Part shown: in pieces, positions 1 to 8,071 of the stretch
Layout of the letters: every line of letters begins with the position of its first letter
How positions within the stretch are numbered: the first letter of the stretch is position 1
Virus record (IMG/VR): IMGVR_UViG_3300028581_000141
Coordinates: 1 to 32,734 of that record
Source: a virus
Length of the DNA stretch: 32,734 nt
Strand: one strand, 5' to 3'
Notes under the pieces: generated by a model
The model's database searches: none
What the model saw: only the letters and a program-made list of their open reading frames with translations
What the model was told of the DNA's origin: nothing
Translations under genes and position numbers: made by a program

Positions 1-1187
1 ACAGTTTCGCAACCGCTTATTATTTCTTTTTCGTTTGATAAAATGCTATTAAAACAATCAACAAAAGCTTTCTTTATGCTTTCCCCGTTAAAATGTGGAG
101 TAGAACATTTATTCTTAAACTTTGAATTGCACTGCCATATTGTCCTTTTATATTTGCTTGTGGAGTGCCATATCTTACTACCGTAGACGTCACCACAATC
201 ACCACATATAATTTTGCCTGAAAGAACATTGTTGCCACACTTCTTGTTACCGCCTTGCTTTCGCTTTTTAAGCTCATGCTGAACCAAGTCAAATGTTTCA
301 GGTGGTATAATTGCTGGATGGCTATTTTCAACAAAATATTGTGGTATTTCGCCATTGTTAATCTTTTTCTCTTTAGTTAAAAAATCAACTGTATAGGTTT
401 TTTGCAATAGTGCATTTCCACAATATTTCTCGTTGCTCAAAATACTTAAAACCGTACCCCTATGCCACTTTCTTTTCCCGCATGGTGTAGTAATTTCTTT
501 ATTTTCAAGTTCGGTGACAATTGCGTTAATGGCTTTTCCCTCAAAGAACATCTTGTAAATAAGTCTTACAACTTCTGCTTCACTATCAACTATTTTCGGA
601 AGTCCATCTTCTCCCTTTTCATACCCAAGGAATCGTCCATATGGTAGACTTACCTTTCCATCAGCAAACCTCTTTCGTTGCCCCCAAGTGACATTTTCAG
701 AAATACTTCTACTTTCCTCTTGTGCCAGCGAGCTCATAATAGTAATAAGCAATTCACCCTTGCTATCCATCGTATAAATATTCTCTTTTTCAAAAAACAC
801 CTCAACGCCCTTTTCTTTAAGCTGACGGACGGTGGTAAGGGTATCAACAGTATTTCTTGCAAACCTACTAACCGATTTTGTTATGATGAGGTCTATTTTG
901 CCATCCAAGCTATCTGCAATCATACGGTTGAATCCATCACGTTTTTTTGTAGAGGTGGCTGATATACCCTCGTCCGAATACACCTCAACCATTTTCCAAG
1001 CAGGGTTTTCTTCAATCTGCCTTGTGTAATAATCAACTTGTGCTTCATAGCTACTTTGCTGCTCTTCATTATCGGTCGAAACACGAGCGTAGGCGGCTAC
1101 ACGCTTTTTATCAGGTATGCCTATAACAACGGGTGCAAATCTACCGACTGTTGCTGGTATAAATGTTATTTCCTTTTCTAATAGCAT
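1..1187 (-). CDS. Large serine recombinase (integrase family), C-terminus cut by window edge
   Basis: The reading frame is open from the ATG at 1187 to the window edge (395 complete codons). Resolvase domain at about residues 28-170: KRVAAYARVST with the likely nucleophile Ser37, then the helix segment DLIITKSVSRFARNT and the SLAQEESRSISENV motif. A recombinase domain follows (KWHRGTVLSILSNEKYCG), then a zinc ribbon starting GKIICGDCG. Serine integrases of this family cut both DNA strands through phosphoserine links to integrate or excise phage DNA. The start overlaps the end of the upstream recombinase by 10 bp (1178-1187), which implies translational coupling; AAAGGA lies upstream. It is a paralogue of the neighbouring recombinase. 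Which of the two acts as integrase cannot be told from sequence. Confidence 0.93.
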   Translation of the reverse strand, partial: MLLEKEITFIPATVGRFAPVVIGIPDKKRVAAYARVSTDNEEQQSSYEAQVDYYTRQIEENPAWKMVEVYSDEGISATSTKKRDGFNRMIADSLDGKIDLIITKSVSRFARNTVDTLTTVRQLKEKGVEVFFEKENIYTMDSKGELLITIMSSLAQEESRSISENVTWGQRKRFADGKVSLPYGRFLGYEKGEDGLPKIVDSEAEVVRLIYKMFFEGKAINAIVTELENKEITTPCGKRKWHRGTVLSILSNEKYCGNALLQKTYTVDFLTKEKKINNGEIPQYFVENSHPAIIPPETFDLVQHELKKRKQGGNKKCGNNVLSGKIICGDCGDVYGSKIWHSTSKYKRTIWQCNSKFKNKCSTPHFNGESIKKAFVDCFNSILSNEKEIISGCET

Positions 1188-2500
1188 TGGCTATTCATCC
1201 TTTCAATCGACTTTTGACGAGCAAGCTCTTTAGCTTCATCACTCCAACTTTCACTACGTGATTTGTTTTGCCATTGTTTTTCTATTGTATCACCATTGTT
1301 AAGCACAAAAATAAGCAAATTTGAACTCTGCACTCGTATTTCTTTAATATTTTGCATAAAAATTCTTTCATCAAACTCTGTTATTCCCAAAGTCTCTGCT
1401 GTAAGTAAAGTCAATATGCCCTCTGGTATCTGCTTTGACTGACAATGCGTTTTGCCTAGGGTGTTAAAGGTGGAGCAAATCCAAACCGCTTTTTGATATT
1501 TCGTGCCAGCGTTATTAAGTTTACGGCGATAATTTTTGCCACAAACACCACAAACAATTTTGCCTGTAAAAGGATAAGTAGCAACCGTGGTTGACTTTGC
1601 CTCATACCGCTTTGCCCGGCTTTCCATTTCTACCTGTACCCTGTCAAATACTTCTCTGTCAATTATGGGCTCATGATTATTTTTTACTAAGTATTGTGGT
1701 AATTCACCGTTGTTCGTTTTGTTAATTTTAGTTAAATGGTTAGCTATGAACACCTTTTGCAAAAGCAAATCACCACAATATTTTTCGTTCTTTAATATTT
1801 CCCTTATTTTGGTGCTATCCCAAGCACCACCGTTTTTAGGTCTAATGCCCATTTCGTTCAATTTCTTAATAATTGAAACCCTACCCATACCGCTTAGAAA
1901 ATTTGTAAATATTATTTTAATAATCTTTGCTTCTGTTTCGTTTACTGTGATATTGCCCTTTTCAAAATTATAGCCTAAAATAGCAAAAGTGTTTGAAATT
2001 CCGTCTTTGAAGTTATTTCGAATACGCCACTTGCAATTTTCGCTGACCGATAAGCTCTCCTCTTGTGCAAAAGAAGAGAGGATAGTAAGCATAAGCTCAC
2101 CATCCCCTGAAATACTGTGAATATTCTCTTTTTCGAACCAAACATCGACATTTAGTTGTTTTAACTCCCTTACAGTTTCGAGCATTGTAACAGTGTTCCT
2201 TGCAAGCCTTGAAATGGACTTTGTTATAATCATATCAATTTTACCATTACGGCAATCTGTAAGTAGCCTTTGGAACTCTGCCCTATTTTCCTTTGTGCCT
2301 GTCAGCGCCTCATCTGCATATACGCCAACATACTCCCAACCACGGTGTTTTTGAATAAACTCGCTATAATAGCTAACCTGTGCTGACAGTGAATGGAGCA
2401 TTGCTTCCTTGCCACTTGAAACTCTTGCATAGGCTGCAACTCGCTTTTTAGTTGGCAATTTTAATACCGAAGGCTCTATTTTCCTTATGATTCGTGCCAT
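1178..2500 (-). CDS. Large serine recombinase (integrase family)
   Basis: 440 residues from the ATG at 2500, preferred over an upstream GTG at 2518 because GGGGTG lies 7 nt before this ATG. The N-terminal resolvase domain has KRVAAYARVSS with likely nucleophile Ser28, then MIITKSISRLARNT and SFAQEESLSVSENC. The recombinase domain follows (KIREILKNEKYCGDLL) and then a zinc ribbon with CGVCG and a later Cys pair. It shares domain order and many motifs (KYCG, NNGE-PQY) with the recombinase that follows, so the two are tandem paralogues. Such tandem serine recombinases at the end of the lysis module are common in clostridial prophages. Expected role: site-specific integration and excision, perhaps as a heteromeric pair. 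Confidence 0.93.
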   Translation of the reverse strand: MARIIRKIEPSVLKLPTKKRVAAYARVSSGKEAMLHSLSAQVSYYSEFIQKHRGWEYVGVYADEALTGTKENRAEFQRLLTDCRNGKIDMIITKSISRLARNTVTMLETVRELKQLNVDVWFEKENIHSISGDGELMLTILSSFAQEESLSVSENCKWRIRNNFKDGISNTFAILGYNFEKGNITVNETEAKIIKIIFTNFLSGMGRVSIIKKLNEMGIRPKNGGAWDSTKIREILKNEKYCGDLLLQKVFIANHLTKINKTNNGELPQYLVKNNHEPIIDREVFDRVQVEMESRAKRYEAKSTTVATYPFTGKIVCGVCGKNYRRKLNNAGTKYQKAVWICSTFNTLGKTHCQSKQIPEGILTLLTAETLGITEFDERIFMQNIKEIRVQSSNLLIFVLNNGDTIEKQWQNKSRSESWSDEAKELARQKSIERMNSQCY

Positions 2501-2559
2501 GTAATCACCCCTTTTCACTGTCTATGTTAACTCTTATGTTGATACATATCAAGTGATTT

Positions 2560-2718
2560 TTAGTTATAAACTGCAGTTACAGGGCGATATTTAGCCACTA
2601 ACATTGTATCAATTGCACAATAATCTTTGTCCGAGATTACCCCTTGTTTTAGCATTGATTTTACAATTGATAAAGTTACTCTATAATTCTTTTCACGTTG
2701 AAACTGCTCGTGCGTCAT
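2560..2718 (-). CDS. 52-residue SHOCT-like small protein next to the recombinases
   Basis: Starts MTHEQFQREKNYRVTLSI and ends in KYRPVTAVYN. A short middle segment (KSMLKQGVISDKDYCAID) resembles the SHOCT motif, a small oligomerisation or nucleic-acid-associated motif in which a helix carries L-x-x-x-G-x-I-T/S-x-x-E/D-F/Y. Its ATG lies inside the end of the upstream zinc-finger gene (26-bp overlap, 2693-2718), so it is probably translationally coupled. I recall genes of this size and type beside tandem serine recombinases in clostridial prophages. Its role is unknown; a recombination accessory or directionality factor is an inference from position only. Confidence 0.75.
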   Translation of the reverse strand: MTHEQFQREKNYRVTLSIVKSMLKQGVISDKDYCAIDTMLVAKYRPVTAVYN

Positions 2719-3130
2719 ATTTATTACCGCCTTCCTTAAATTTTATATAACAGGAATGGGAACAGTATTTACGACCTTTATTACCATAACTATCAAATTC
2801 AATTCCACATTGCTTGCATATAATTTTGTATATTGCTTTTTTCTTCACCTTATCTTGATTTTTGTTCCACCAATTATGTCGGCATGTGTCATCACAGAAC
2901 ATCTTTAATTTAGCATTTTTATTTTGAACAATGTCTTTACCGCAGCATTTGCAAAATTCGCCCTTTTCGAAAGGCTCCTGAGTTGGCACAGTTTTAGGTA
3001 AATAAATCTTATTTCTACTACAGAAAGCCTTTATTGTTCCTTCTAAAATGTTTACTGCAGTGGCGATTTGCGAATAACTATTACCCTCAAGTCGCATTCT
3101 TCGAATTGTTCTTTTCTGTTCACTTGTCAT
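2693..3130 (-). CDS. HTH plus zinc-finger putative DNA-binding protein
   Basis: 145 residues from the ATG at 3130. A GTG 15 nt upstream is open in frame, but GGAGG sits 8 nt before this ATG and overlaps that GTG. N-terminal residues 1-45 look like a sigma-70 region 4 or homeodomain-like helix-turn-helix (TIRRMRLEGNSYSQIATAV). Two Cys clusters of similar layout follow: CKCCGKDI...FCDDTCRHNWW and CKQCGIEF...YCSHSCYIKF, each able to bind one zinc. It lies between the amidase and the SHOCT-like and recombinase genes, and overlaps the next gene by 26 bp. A role in regulating or assisting the recombinases is inferred from position; no function is established. Confidence 0.8.
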   Translation of the reverse strand: MTSEQKRTIRRMRLEGNSYSQIATAVNILEGTIKAFCSRNKIYLPKTVPTQEPFEKGEFCKCCGKDIVQNKNAKLKMFCDDTCRHNWWNKNQDKVKKKAIYKIICKQCGIEFDSYGNKGRKYCSHSCYIKFKEGGNKYDARAVST

Positions 3131-3166
3131 AAGGTTAACCTCCACTGTTTTTTAAACATAACAATA

Positions 3167-3832
3167 TTATTTAAGCTTTTCAGCCACCCTCTGAATTAAC
3201 AATCCTGTATATTCACCGTTTACCGACTTTCCATTAACAGCATTTTGCACCCAATAATCAGGAGTATTAACAACACCCTTTGCCACAAGTACATTTACTG
3301 CATCAGCAAGTGACATAAGCTGTGACCCTTTCAGCTCGTTTATCCTCTGTTGCACAGCCCATCTAAAATCATCAACTGTTTTATTGTATTCAGCAAAATA
3401 TGAAATAGGGTCAGTGTGTTTTGTTTCATGCCATTTAGCAGAAACTTCAGCGTGTGACATAAGGTTGTCCTTTGTTACAGTGGTTACGCCTATCTGCTCA
3501 ATGAAAATATCTGCAAACAGATTAACGGCTGTATCCCACACTTCTTTAAATTTTGCCTCATCATGCTCTTTTGGTCGACACAGTTCAACACCTATCATAC
3601 TTAGGTTTGCAGTTCTGCCTGCGTGCCACGAAACCTCATTGTAAGGTATAAGCTGAATTGCTTCGTTCCAATCTACCACAGCTTGAACTGATGAACCTCT
3701 ATTTTTAGCATTCCAATAATCAAAGTGATTTTGTGCCGTTCCTCCTGGGTTGCCTGTTTCATGCACAACAACGCCCTTTGGTTTAAGCCTTGTTCCTGGT
3801 CTATTGTTTTTTATTAACATTTGTTTATACAT
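3167..3832 (-). CDS. N-acetylmuramoyl-L-alanine amidase (endolysin)
   Basis: 221 residues. Residues about 15-150 form an Amidase_2 (T7 lysozyme-like, zinc-dependent) domain: GVVVHETGN with zinc ligand His24, SWHAG at 69-72, and SHAEVSAKWHETKHTDP at 126-142 with the second zinc histidine and the third ligand region. The enzyme cleaves the amide bond between MurNAc and the stem peptide to lyse the host. The last 50 residues form a separate small helical domain, probably for wall binding, of a type I do not recognise with certainty. There is no signal peptide, consistent with release through the holin encoded two genes upstream. The RBS AGGGG lies 6-7 nt before the ATG. Confidence 0.93.
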   Translation of the reverse strand: MYKQMLIKNNRPGTRLKPKGVVVHETGNPGGTAQNHFDYWNAKNRGSSVQAVVDWNEAIQLIPYNEVSWHAGRTANLSMIGVELCRPKEHDEAKFKEVWDTAVNLFADIFIEQIGVTTVTKDNLMSHAEVSAKWHETKHTDPISYFAEYNKTVDDFRWAVQQRINELKGSQLMSLADAVNVLVAKGVVNTPDYWVQNAVNGKSVNGEYTGLLIQRVAEKLK

Positions 3833-3842
3833 AATACACCCC

Positions 3843-4148
3843 TCATCTCTCTGTTGGTAGTTCTTTTAATTTTTCTATTAAATCTGCAATAACGCCATTC
3901 CCACTTAGTGCCTTATACTGCTCATAAAGCTCTTCAATATTCTCACGTTCATAAATTGGCAGGTATCCACGCACCATATATACGTTATAAACTTGAATAA
4001 TCTGTGCTCTAAGGAGTGCCTGAACACCCCTTTGTATTGCAACGCCATTTTTATGCATCTTTATATAACATTTCCACAGCCAGAAAATTGCAGAGCTAAT
4101 TATTCCAAATCCAGCCTCAATCCAATACTTAAGTATAAATTCTCTCAT
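3843..4148 (-). CDS. Small membrane protein of the lysis cassette
   Basis: 101 residues. One N-terminal transmembrane segment (about residues 5-27, YWIEAGFGIISSAIFWLWKC) is followed by a basic, helical cytoplasmic-type region with the pattern AQIIQVYNVYMVRGYLPIYERENIEELYEQYKALSGNGV. I recall similar short proteins between holin and amidase in many clostridial prophages, usually annotated as phage protein or holin. It could be a second holin, an antiholin or an accessory factor. GGAG lies 6 nt upstream of the ATG; the gap to the amidase gene is only 10 bp. Confidence 0.7.
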   Translation of the reverse strand: MREFILKYWIEAGFGIISSAIFWLWKCYIKMHKNGVAIQRGVQALLRAQIIQVYNVYMVRGYLPIYERENIEELYEQYKALSGNGVIADLIEKLKELPTER

Positions 4149-4161
4149 GTTGTTCTCCTCG

Positions 4162-4566
4162 CTACTTCGATATTTTTACATATTGTTCAATTTTACTATC
4201 AATCCATAAATCAACCTCACCACTGCTAAGTTCTTCCTTTAGAACCTCAATAGCTTTGAGTCCCATAATTGATAATGCCTTTTGCTTAGCTATCATAAAG
4301 GCTTTTTGTTGCTCGTCGACAGTAAAAGCTTTTTCCTTTTTGAATGAATCGACGTAAACTTGGCTCACAGCTATAACAGCAGTTTTAATTGCATCTTCTG
4401 CAACACCAAGATATTTTTTAAGCCTTTCGTTTTTGATATCCTCTGTAAGCTGTTTGGTTTTAAGTTCAATAAAACTGATGAAATATTTTGCAATTACTAT
4501 AATCAGCGGAACAATCACCGCTGTGGAAAGCAGGTTAATATTTTCTTGCGTTAATAAATTATTCAT
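4162..4566 (-). CDS. Phage holin, LLH family
   Basis: 134 residues from the ATG at 4566 (MNNLLTQENINLL). An in-frame start 45 nt upstream is open, but AGAGGA is placed correctly for this ATG. One hydrophobic segment at about residues 14-33 is followed by a long charged helix (KQLTEDIKNERLKKYLGVAEDAIKTAVIAVSQ) and an AFTVDEQQKAFMIAKQKALSIM segment, the pattern of the Phage_holin_6_1/LLH family. Holins form membrane lesions that release the endolysin. It precedes the small membrane protein and amidase genes, which supports a lysis cassette. Confidence 0.85.
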   Translation of the reverse strand: MNNLLTQENINLLSTAVIVPLIIVIAKYFISFIELKTKQLTEDIKNERLKKYLGVAEDAIKTAVIAVSQVYVDSFKKEKAFTVDEQQKAFMIAKQKALSIMGLKAIEVLKEELSSGEVDLWIDSKIEQYVKISK

Positions 4567-4588
4567 AACAAATCCTCTTTTCTTTAAT

Positions 4589-5260
4589 TTAATATAGTAG
4601 TATTGGGTCAAACTTCATAGAACCAAAGCCGCCCCTCGGGTACCAAGTATCAAGTAGCCACGCACTGACCGTTGTGGGGTTTACAGCATTTGCAGGAATT
4701 AAAAATTCAGCAGAAGTTGCCCTTGTGTCTAACAAATTGTACCACCTATCACCAATCTTATAGTAAATGGTGTTACCACCTTCGATTATTGAATTTATAA
4801 CATTATCTGCTATATAAAAAGATGATTCCAACTGATAAGCATCAACTCCAACCCTAACGCTGTTATTTTCCACACTGTTAATGTTAATTGGGAAGTCAGG
4901 TATAGTTAACGTTTTTTGGAGTGAAACCGTTAAATCCTCTCCACCAATTTTAAAATCAAGTGTTGTACCTCTTAGCGCCGTTGGTAGAGTAAATCTAAAC
5001 AAAAACGTACCATTTGTAGTAGTGGCTTGTTGGTCTATAAAAACAATGGTGCTACTACTGATTCCAACATTACTTTTTGAAACTAATAACGTTATTTGCT
5101 TACCTGCACCACTTGATAGGTTTCCAGTTATATCTATCCTTCCACCCTCATACAAGTTAACATTATAATTAACGGAAGATGATGAAACAAAAATTGGTGT
5201 AGCCAGTAAAAAGCAAAAAAGCAGTGCCAGGCACATGCTTTTAATTATAATTTTATTCAC
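4589..5260 (-). CDS. Exported protein with bacterial Ig-like N-terminal domain, function unknown
   Basis: 223 residues, starting at a GTG that overlaps the end of the upstream gene by 8 bp. The N-terminus is a clear Sec signal peptide (KSMCLALLFCFLLATPIFVSSS, cleavage probably near residue 27). Residues about 31-115 look like a beta-sandwich: a G-rich strand pattern with SSGAGKQITLLV, a DQQATTTNGTFLFRFTL strand and a TTLDFKIGGE strand, as in Ig-like repeats of Firmicutes surface proteins. The C-terminal 100 residues are unfamiliar (IYYKIGDRWYNLLDT...). There is no sortase motif. A secreted protein between fibre and lysis genes is not a typical virion part; it may be a lysogenic conversion gene or a wall-associated factor. 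Confidence 0.7.
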   Translation of the reverse strand: MNKIIIKSMCLALLFCFLLATPIFVSSSSVNYNVNLYEGGRIDITGNLSSGAGKQITLLVSKSNVGISSSTIVFIDQQATTTNGTFLFRFTLPTALRGTTLDFKIGGEDLTVSLQKTLTIPDFPININSVENNSVRVGVDAYQLESSFYIADNVINSIIEGGNTIYYKIGDRWYNLLDTRATSAEFLIPANAVNPTTVSAWLLDTWYPRGGFGSMKFDPILLY

Positions 5261-5846
5261 TTATAACACCGTCCTTAACAGCAATAGTGAGCTTTCCATC
5301 TTTAAGCTTTCCAACCGCTATAACTTCTTGTAGCTTAAATATCCTTAGTTCAATAAGTTCAGGAACTGTAAAAATCAGTGGCGGTGCAAGTATTCTACCG
5401 TTTGGCAATAGCTGTTTGTCTACATATTGACCGTTTAAATAAAGCTCATATAAATCTGCATTTAAGCTTTTGGGAATATCAATACTAAGCTCTGATTTAT
5501 TTCTATCAACCTTTTTAATAGCGTATGTACCCTCAACAATTATGTTTCCGCTAATTCCGAATAGTTCAAGAGTTGTCAGCGGTGCTTGTGTTGGTGTGAC
5601 TTTAACCTCAACAGCTGGTGCTTTTGTTGGCTTTGGTGTTGCTTTGGGGGTTTTGCTAGGTAGCGGTTTTGGTGTTGCACTGGGAACAGGTGTCTGCTCT
5701 ATAATTGCCGCTTGCTCAATTGGTGGCACAACATTTGGCATAGTTTTCTTTGGCACTAAAACACTACCGCCAATTGCAAGAGACACTGCAACTAAAGCAG
5801 CTGTTGCAGTTGCCACAACTTTTTTCTTTTTACTAAGTTTAGCCAT
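5253..5846 (-). CDS. Membrane-anchored protein with Pro/Thr/Lys-rich stalk, function unknown
   Basis: 197 residues; GGAGGG precedes the ATG. The basic start (MAKLSKKKK) leads into one hydrophobic segment (VVATATAALVAVSLAIGGSVLV, about 10-31), an uncleaved signal anchor or signal peptide. Residues about 50-90 form a low-complexity stalk (PVPSATPKPLPSKTPKATPK...) typical of wall-spanning regions. The last 100 residues form a compact domain with beta-strand patterns (GNIIVEGTYAIKKV, ELYLNGQYVDK). It overlaps the next exported-protein gene, so the two are co-translated and probably act together outside the membrane. No enzyme motif is visible. Confidence 0.7.
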   Translation of the reverse strand: MAKLSKKKKVVATATAALVAVSLAIGGSVLVPKKTMPNVVPPIEQAAIIEQTPVPSATPKPLPSKTPKATPKPTKAPAVEVKVTPTQAPLTTLELFGISGNIIVEGTYAIKKVDRNKSELSIDIPKSLNADLYELYLNGQYVDKQLLPNGRILAPPLIFTVPELIELRIFKLQEVIAVGKLKDGKLTIAVKDGVISE

Positions 5847-5857
5847 TAAATACCCTC

Positions 5858-6550
5858 CTAATTTTTGACCATCAATGCACCAAGCTCAAAAAATACATTG
5901 CTCTGTGTTTTAACAAGCTTTGTAATAACTGTTGGCTGCGTAGACGGTTGTGTATAATTTCGTTCATCGTAAAATGCAATACTAACCCTGCTTGATTCAA
6001 AAGTAATTGGCACTGTGGTAAATGCCTCTGTTATACTAAGTTTTCCGCTAATATCTTGGCTATCAATAATAACCGCATACCTTGATAGTGCTTTTGATGG
6101 GGCTAAAGGTTGCACCTTAAATTCTGCACTAACACCGCTTATGAGGTCAGTAACCGAATAAGTAGCAATTAAGTCGTTTAATAAACTAAAGTCAAATTGA
6201 CCTGTTGCTCCTGTTTCTCCAACATTACCCTTTTCGCCTTGAACACCTTGCTCACCAACATCACCTCGTTCACCTGTGTCACCCTTTTCGCCTTTATCAC
6301 CATCAAAATAATCAATACCTTTTATAGGTGTATAACCGTCGTTACCCTTATCTCCTCGGTAATAGTCATTTGCCACTTTTTGCTCTAAGTCCTCGCTTAT
6401 TATGGTAGCTCGGTCTATTGCAATATTTGTTTTTTCTTCTAAATCGACTGGTATTTTTTCAACCTGTTCACTAAGGTCAGCAACCGTCCTTGCTAATTCA
6501 TTTAAATCCTCTTGCGTTGCAAGTTCAATATCTCCGACCGACATACCCAT
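5858..6550 (-). CDS. Collagen-like tail appendage protein
   Basis: 230 residues with GGGGGTG 7 nt before the ATG. The N-terminal region (about 10-60) has heptad-like hydrophobic spacing (LNELARTVADLSEQVEKI) and looks like a coiled coil. About residues 69-116 are collagen-like G-X-Y triplets (GDKGEKGDTGERGDVGEQG...), interrupted near 72-82 by YTPIKGIDYF. The C-terminal 110 residues form a globular beta-rich tip. Collagen-like triplets in phage fibres form trimeric shafts, so this is probably a host-binding appendage. The position next to other fibre genes agrees. Confidence 0.8.
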   Translation of the reverse strand: MGMSVGDIELATQEDLNELARTVADLSEQVEKIPVDLEEKTNIAIDRATIISEDLEQKVANDYYRGDKGNDGYTPIKGIDYFDGDKGEKGDTGERGDVGEQGVQGEKGNVGETGATGQFDFSLLNDLIATYSVTDLISGVSAEFKVQPLAPSKALSRYAVIIDSQDISGKLSITEAFTTVPITFESSRVSIAFYDERNYTQPSTQPTVITKLVKTQSNVFFELGALMVKN

Positions 6551-6563
6551 ACATATTCACCCC

Positions 6564-7436
6564 CTAATTTTCCTTAATAACCTGCAAAATACTATCAGCA
6601 GGTGTTGTATTATTGTAATATTGAAATAAAAGTATATAATAAACGCTCCCTTGCGAGAGCGTGAATGTTTTGCTATCGAAGTAGTCAGTATTTAGCTGAT
6701 TAAAGCTACTGTCATACAGCCAACCATCGTGGTCACCTGTTGCTTGTTTTATTTTAAAAGTGTAATTTCCTGCAACTGTTGGAGTAAATTCAAAAACTGC
6801 AAAATCCTCTTTGTTTGTTGTTTGAAGCCTGCCAGATGGAACAGCAGTAATTTCGGTCAACGTACCACCCACGTTTGCAAATATACGTTTTGCTTTTACG
6901 ATATTTCCATCAACATTAACAGATACCTCGTTCAATGCAGTTGGAGTTACCCCATAATAGTTTGCGAGCATACCCTTGAAATAGCCATTTGCCGACAAGT
7001 CCAATGTATTCAAATTAGTAACAAGCTTCATGTTTTCAAGACTCATTGAAGTAAACCACTGTGTATATCCGCTTGGAAGGTAGCTTGGAACAGCAACAAC
7101 CTTTGTTATTGTTCTCGCCGTAAACGAAACATCTATGTAAACCTGCGTTGCCTCTTGCACAAAAACTGTTCCTACATTCTCCCAACCATAATTCTGTCGA
7201 TACGCATATATGTACCAATTGCGATCAGTTACATATCTTGTGTAGGCAGGGTCTTTTGTAATAAGCAGCCCAACTCTTAGTCCAACGCACCTTGGAATAG
7301 GGTTATTAAATATATATGGCCATACATTGCAGCTATTTATACTCTCCTGCGTGCTTGATATCTGGTAACCATATTTTTGAATAGTAGTGTAATCAAAATA
7401 CGGATATTTCATTATAAAATCTATATTTCTGCCCAT
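6564..7436 (-). CDS. Putative tail fibre/appendage protein with C-terminal beta domain
   Basis: 290 residues starting MGRNIDFIMKYPYFDYTTI; GGCGG precedes the ATG. The centre contains an unfamiliar beta-rich region (VYIDVSFTARTITKVVAVPSY). Residues about 205-290 (FAVFEFTPTVAGNYTFKI, then a predicted YYILLFQYYN strand) resemble the bacterial pre-peptidase C-terminal (PPC) fold, a beta-sandwich often used for substrate or surface binding. It sits between the collagen-like gene and a short fibre gene, so a receptor-binding or baseplate-peripheral role is likely. No enzymatic motif is seen. Confidence 0.6.
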   Translation of the reverse strand: MGRNIDFIMKYPYFDYTTIQKYGYQISSTQESINSCNVWPYIFNNPIPRCVGLRVGLLITKDPAYTRYVTDRNWYIYAYRQNYGWENVGTVFVQEATQVYIDVSFTARTITKVVAVPSYLPSGYTQWFTSMSLENMKLVTNLNTLDLSANGYFKGMLANYYGVTPTALNEVSVNVDGNIVKAKRIFANVGGTLTEITAVPSGRLQTTNKEDFAVFEFTPTVAGNYTFKIKQATGDHDGWLYDSSFNQLNTDYFDSKTFTLSQGSVYYILLFQYYNNTTPADSILQVIKEN

Positions 7437-7446
7437 AATTCACCGC

Positions 7447-8067
7447 CTAAAAAATTTTCAATAGTACATCGCCGCTTTGAGTTACAGGTGGAGTATCCCC
7501 CGATGTCCAAAATACAATGTTTCTAATCTGCCTTGTTGTATAAGCAGTATTGCTTTGTGCGGTTACCTTTGCCGCCAAAGTGCTGTCGGCATTTGACCTC
7601 ACAAAATTACTATCCACATAATCCTTGTTTGCAATATCAGCACCAATAGCAGGATTTGCAACCTGAGCTCTGCCACTTGCATCTCTTATAATCAATCTGC
7701 TTGCAGTATTAGCACTTACGGCATTATCAAGCTTTTGTTTGTCGCTTGAACTCATAAAACCATTAGCTGAAGTTGTTGCATTTGCGTGAGTGCCACTGTT
7801 AATATGAGAAAAGCAATTTTCAAGAGTGGTAGCAGGTGTTTCCCACCAGTTAGTTTTTCCTGTAATAGCTTTTATACGGTTAGCAAGCCAGCCAATGACC
7901 GTAGACAGTTTACTTTTTGTAGCAACAGCAGGTGGCGCCACACTCTGGTCAGCGGTTACCATAAGTGCCTCGTCAAGTATGTCACAGTTTTCGTTTAGCA
8001 CAGCTACATCCGCATTTTCAGCCAAGTAAGGCTTTTTAAATCCGTAGTTCGGAGTTATGTTTGGCAT
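7447..8067 (-). CDS. Tail fibre-like protein
   Basis: 206 residues, beginning MPNITPNYGFKKPYLAENAD and AVLNENCDILDEAL, an N-terminal motif I recognise from short tail fibre proteins of Firmicutes phages. This part probably attaches to the baseplate. The middle contains SGTHANATTSANGFMSSSDKQKLD, the H-x-x-A-T-x-x-x-x-G-F-x-S-x-x-D-K-x-K-L-D pattern common in phage fibre shafts. The end is short and may be a foldon or tip. GGGGTG lies upstream of the ATG. Confidence 0.8.
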   Translation of the reverse strand: MPNITPNYGFKKPYLAENADVAVLNENCDILDEALMVTADQSVAPPAVATKSKLSTVIGWLANRIKAITGKTNWWETPATTLENCFSHINSGTHANATTSANGFMSSSDKQKLDNAVSANTASRLIIRDASGRAQVANPAIGADIANKDYVDSNFVRSNADSTLAAKVTAQSNTAYTTRQIRNIVFWTSGDTPPVTQSGDVLLKIF

Positions 8068-8071
8068 TATT

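Noticed and set aside
5470-5868. 132-codon plus-strand frame with Gly/Val-rich product
   Set aside because: It is the complement of the Pro/Thr/Ala-rich stalk gene; its composition follows from that bias.
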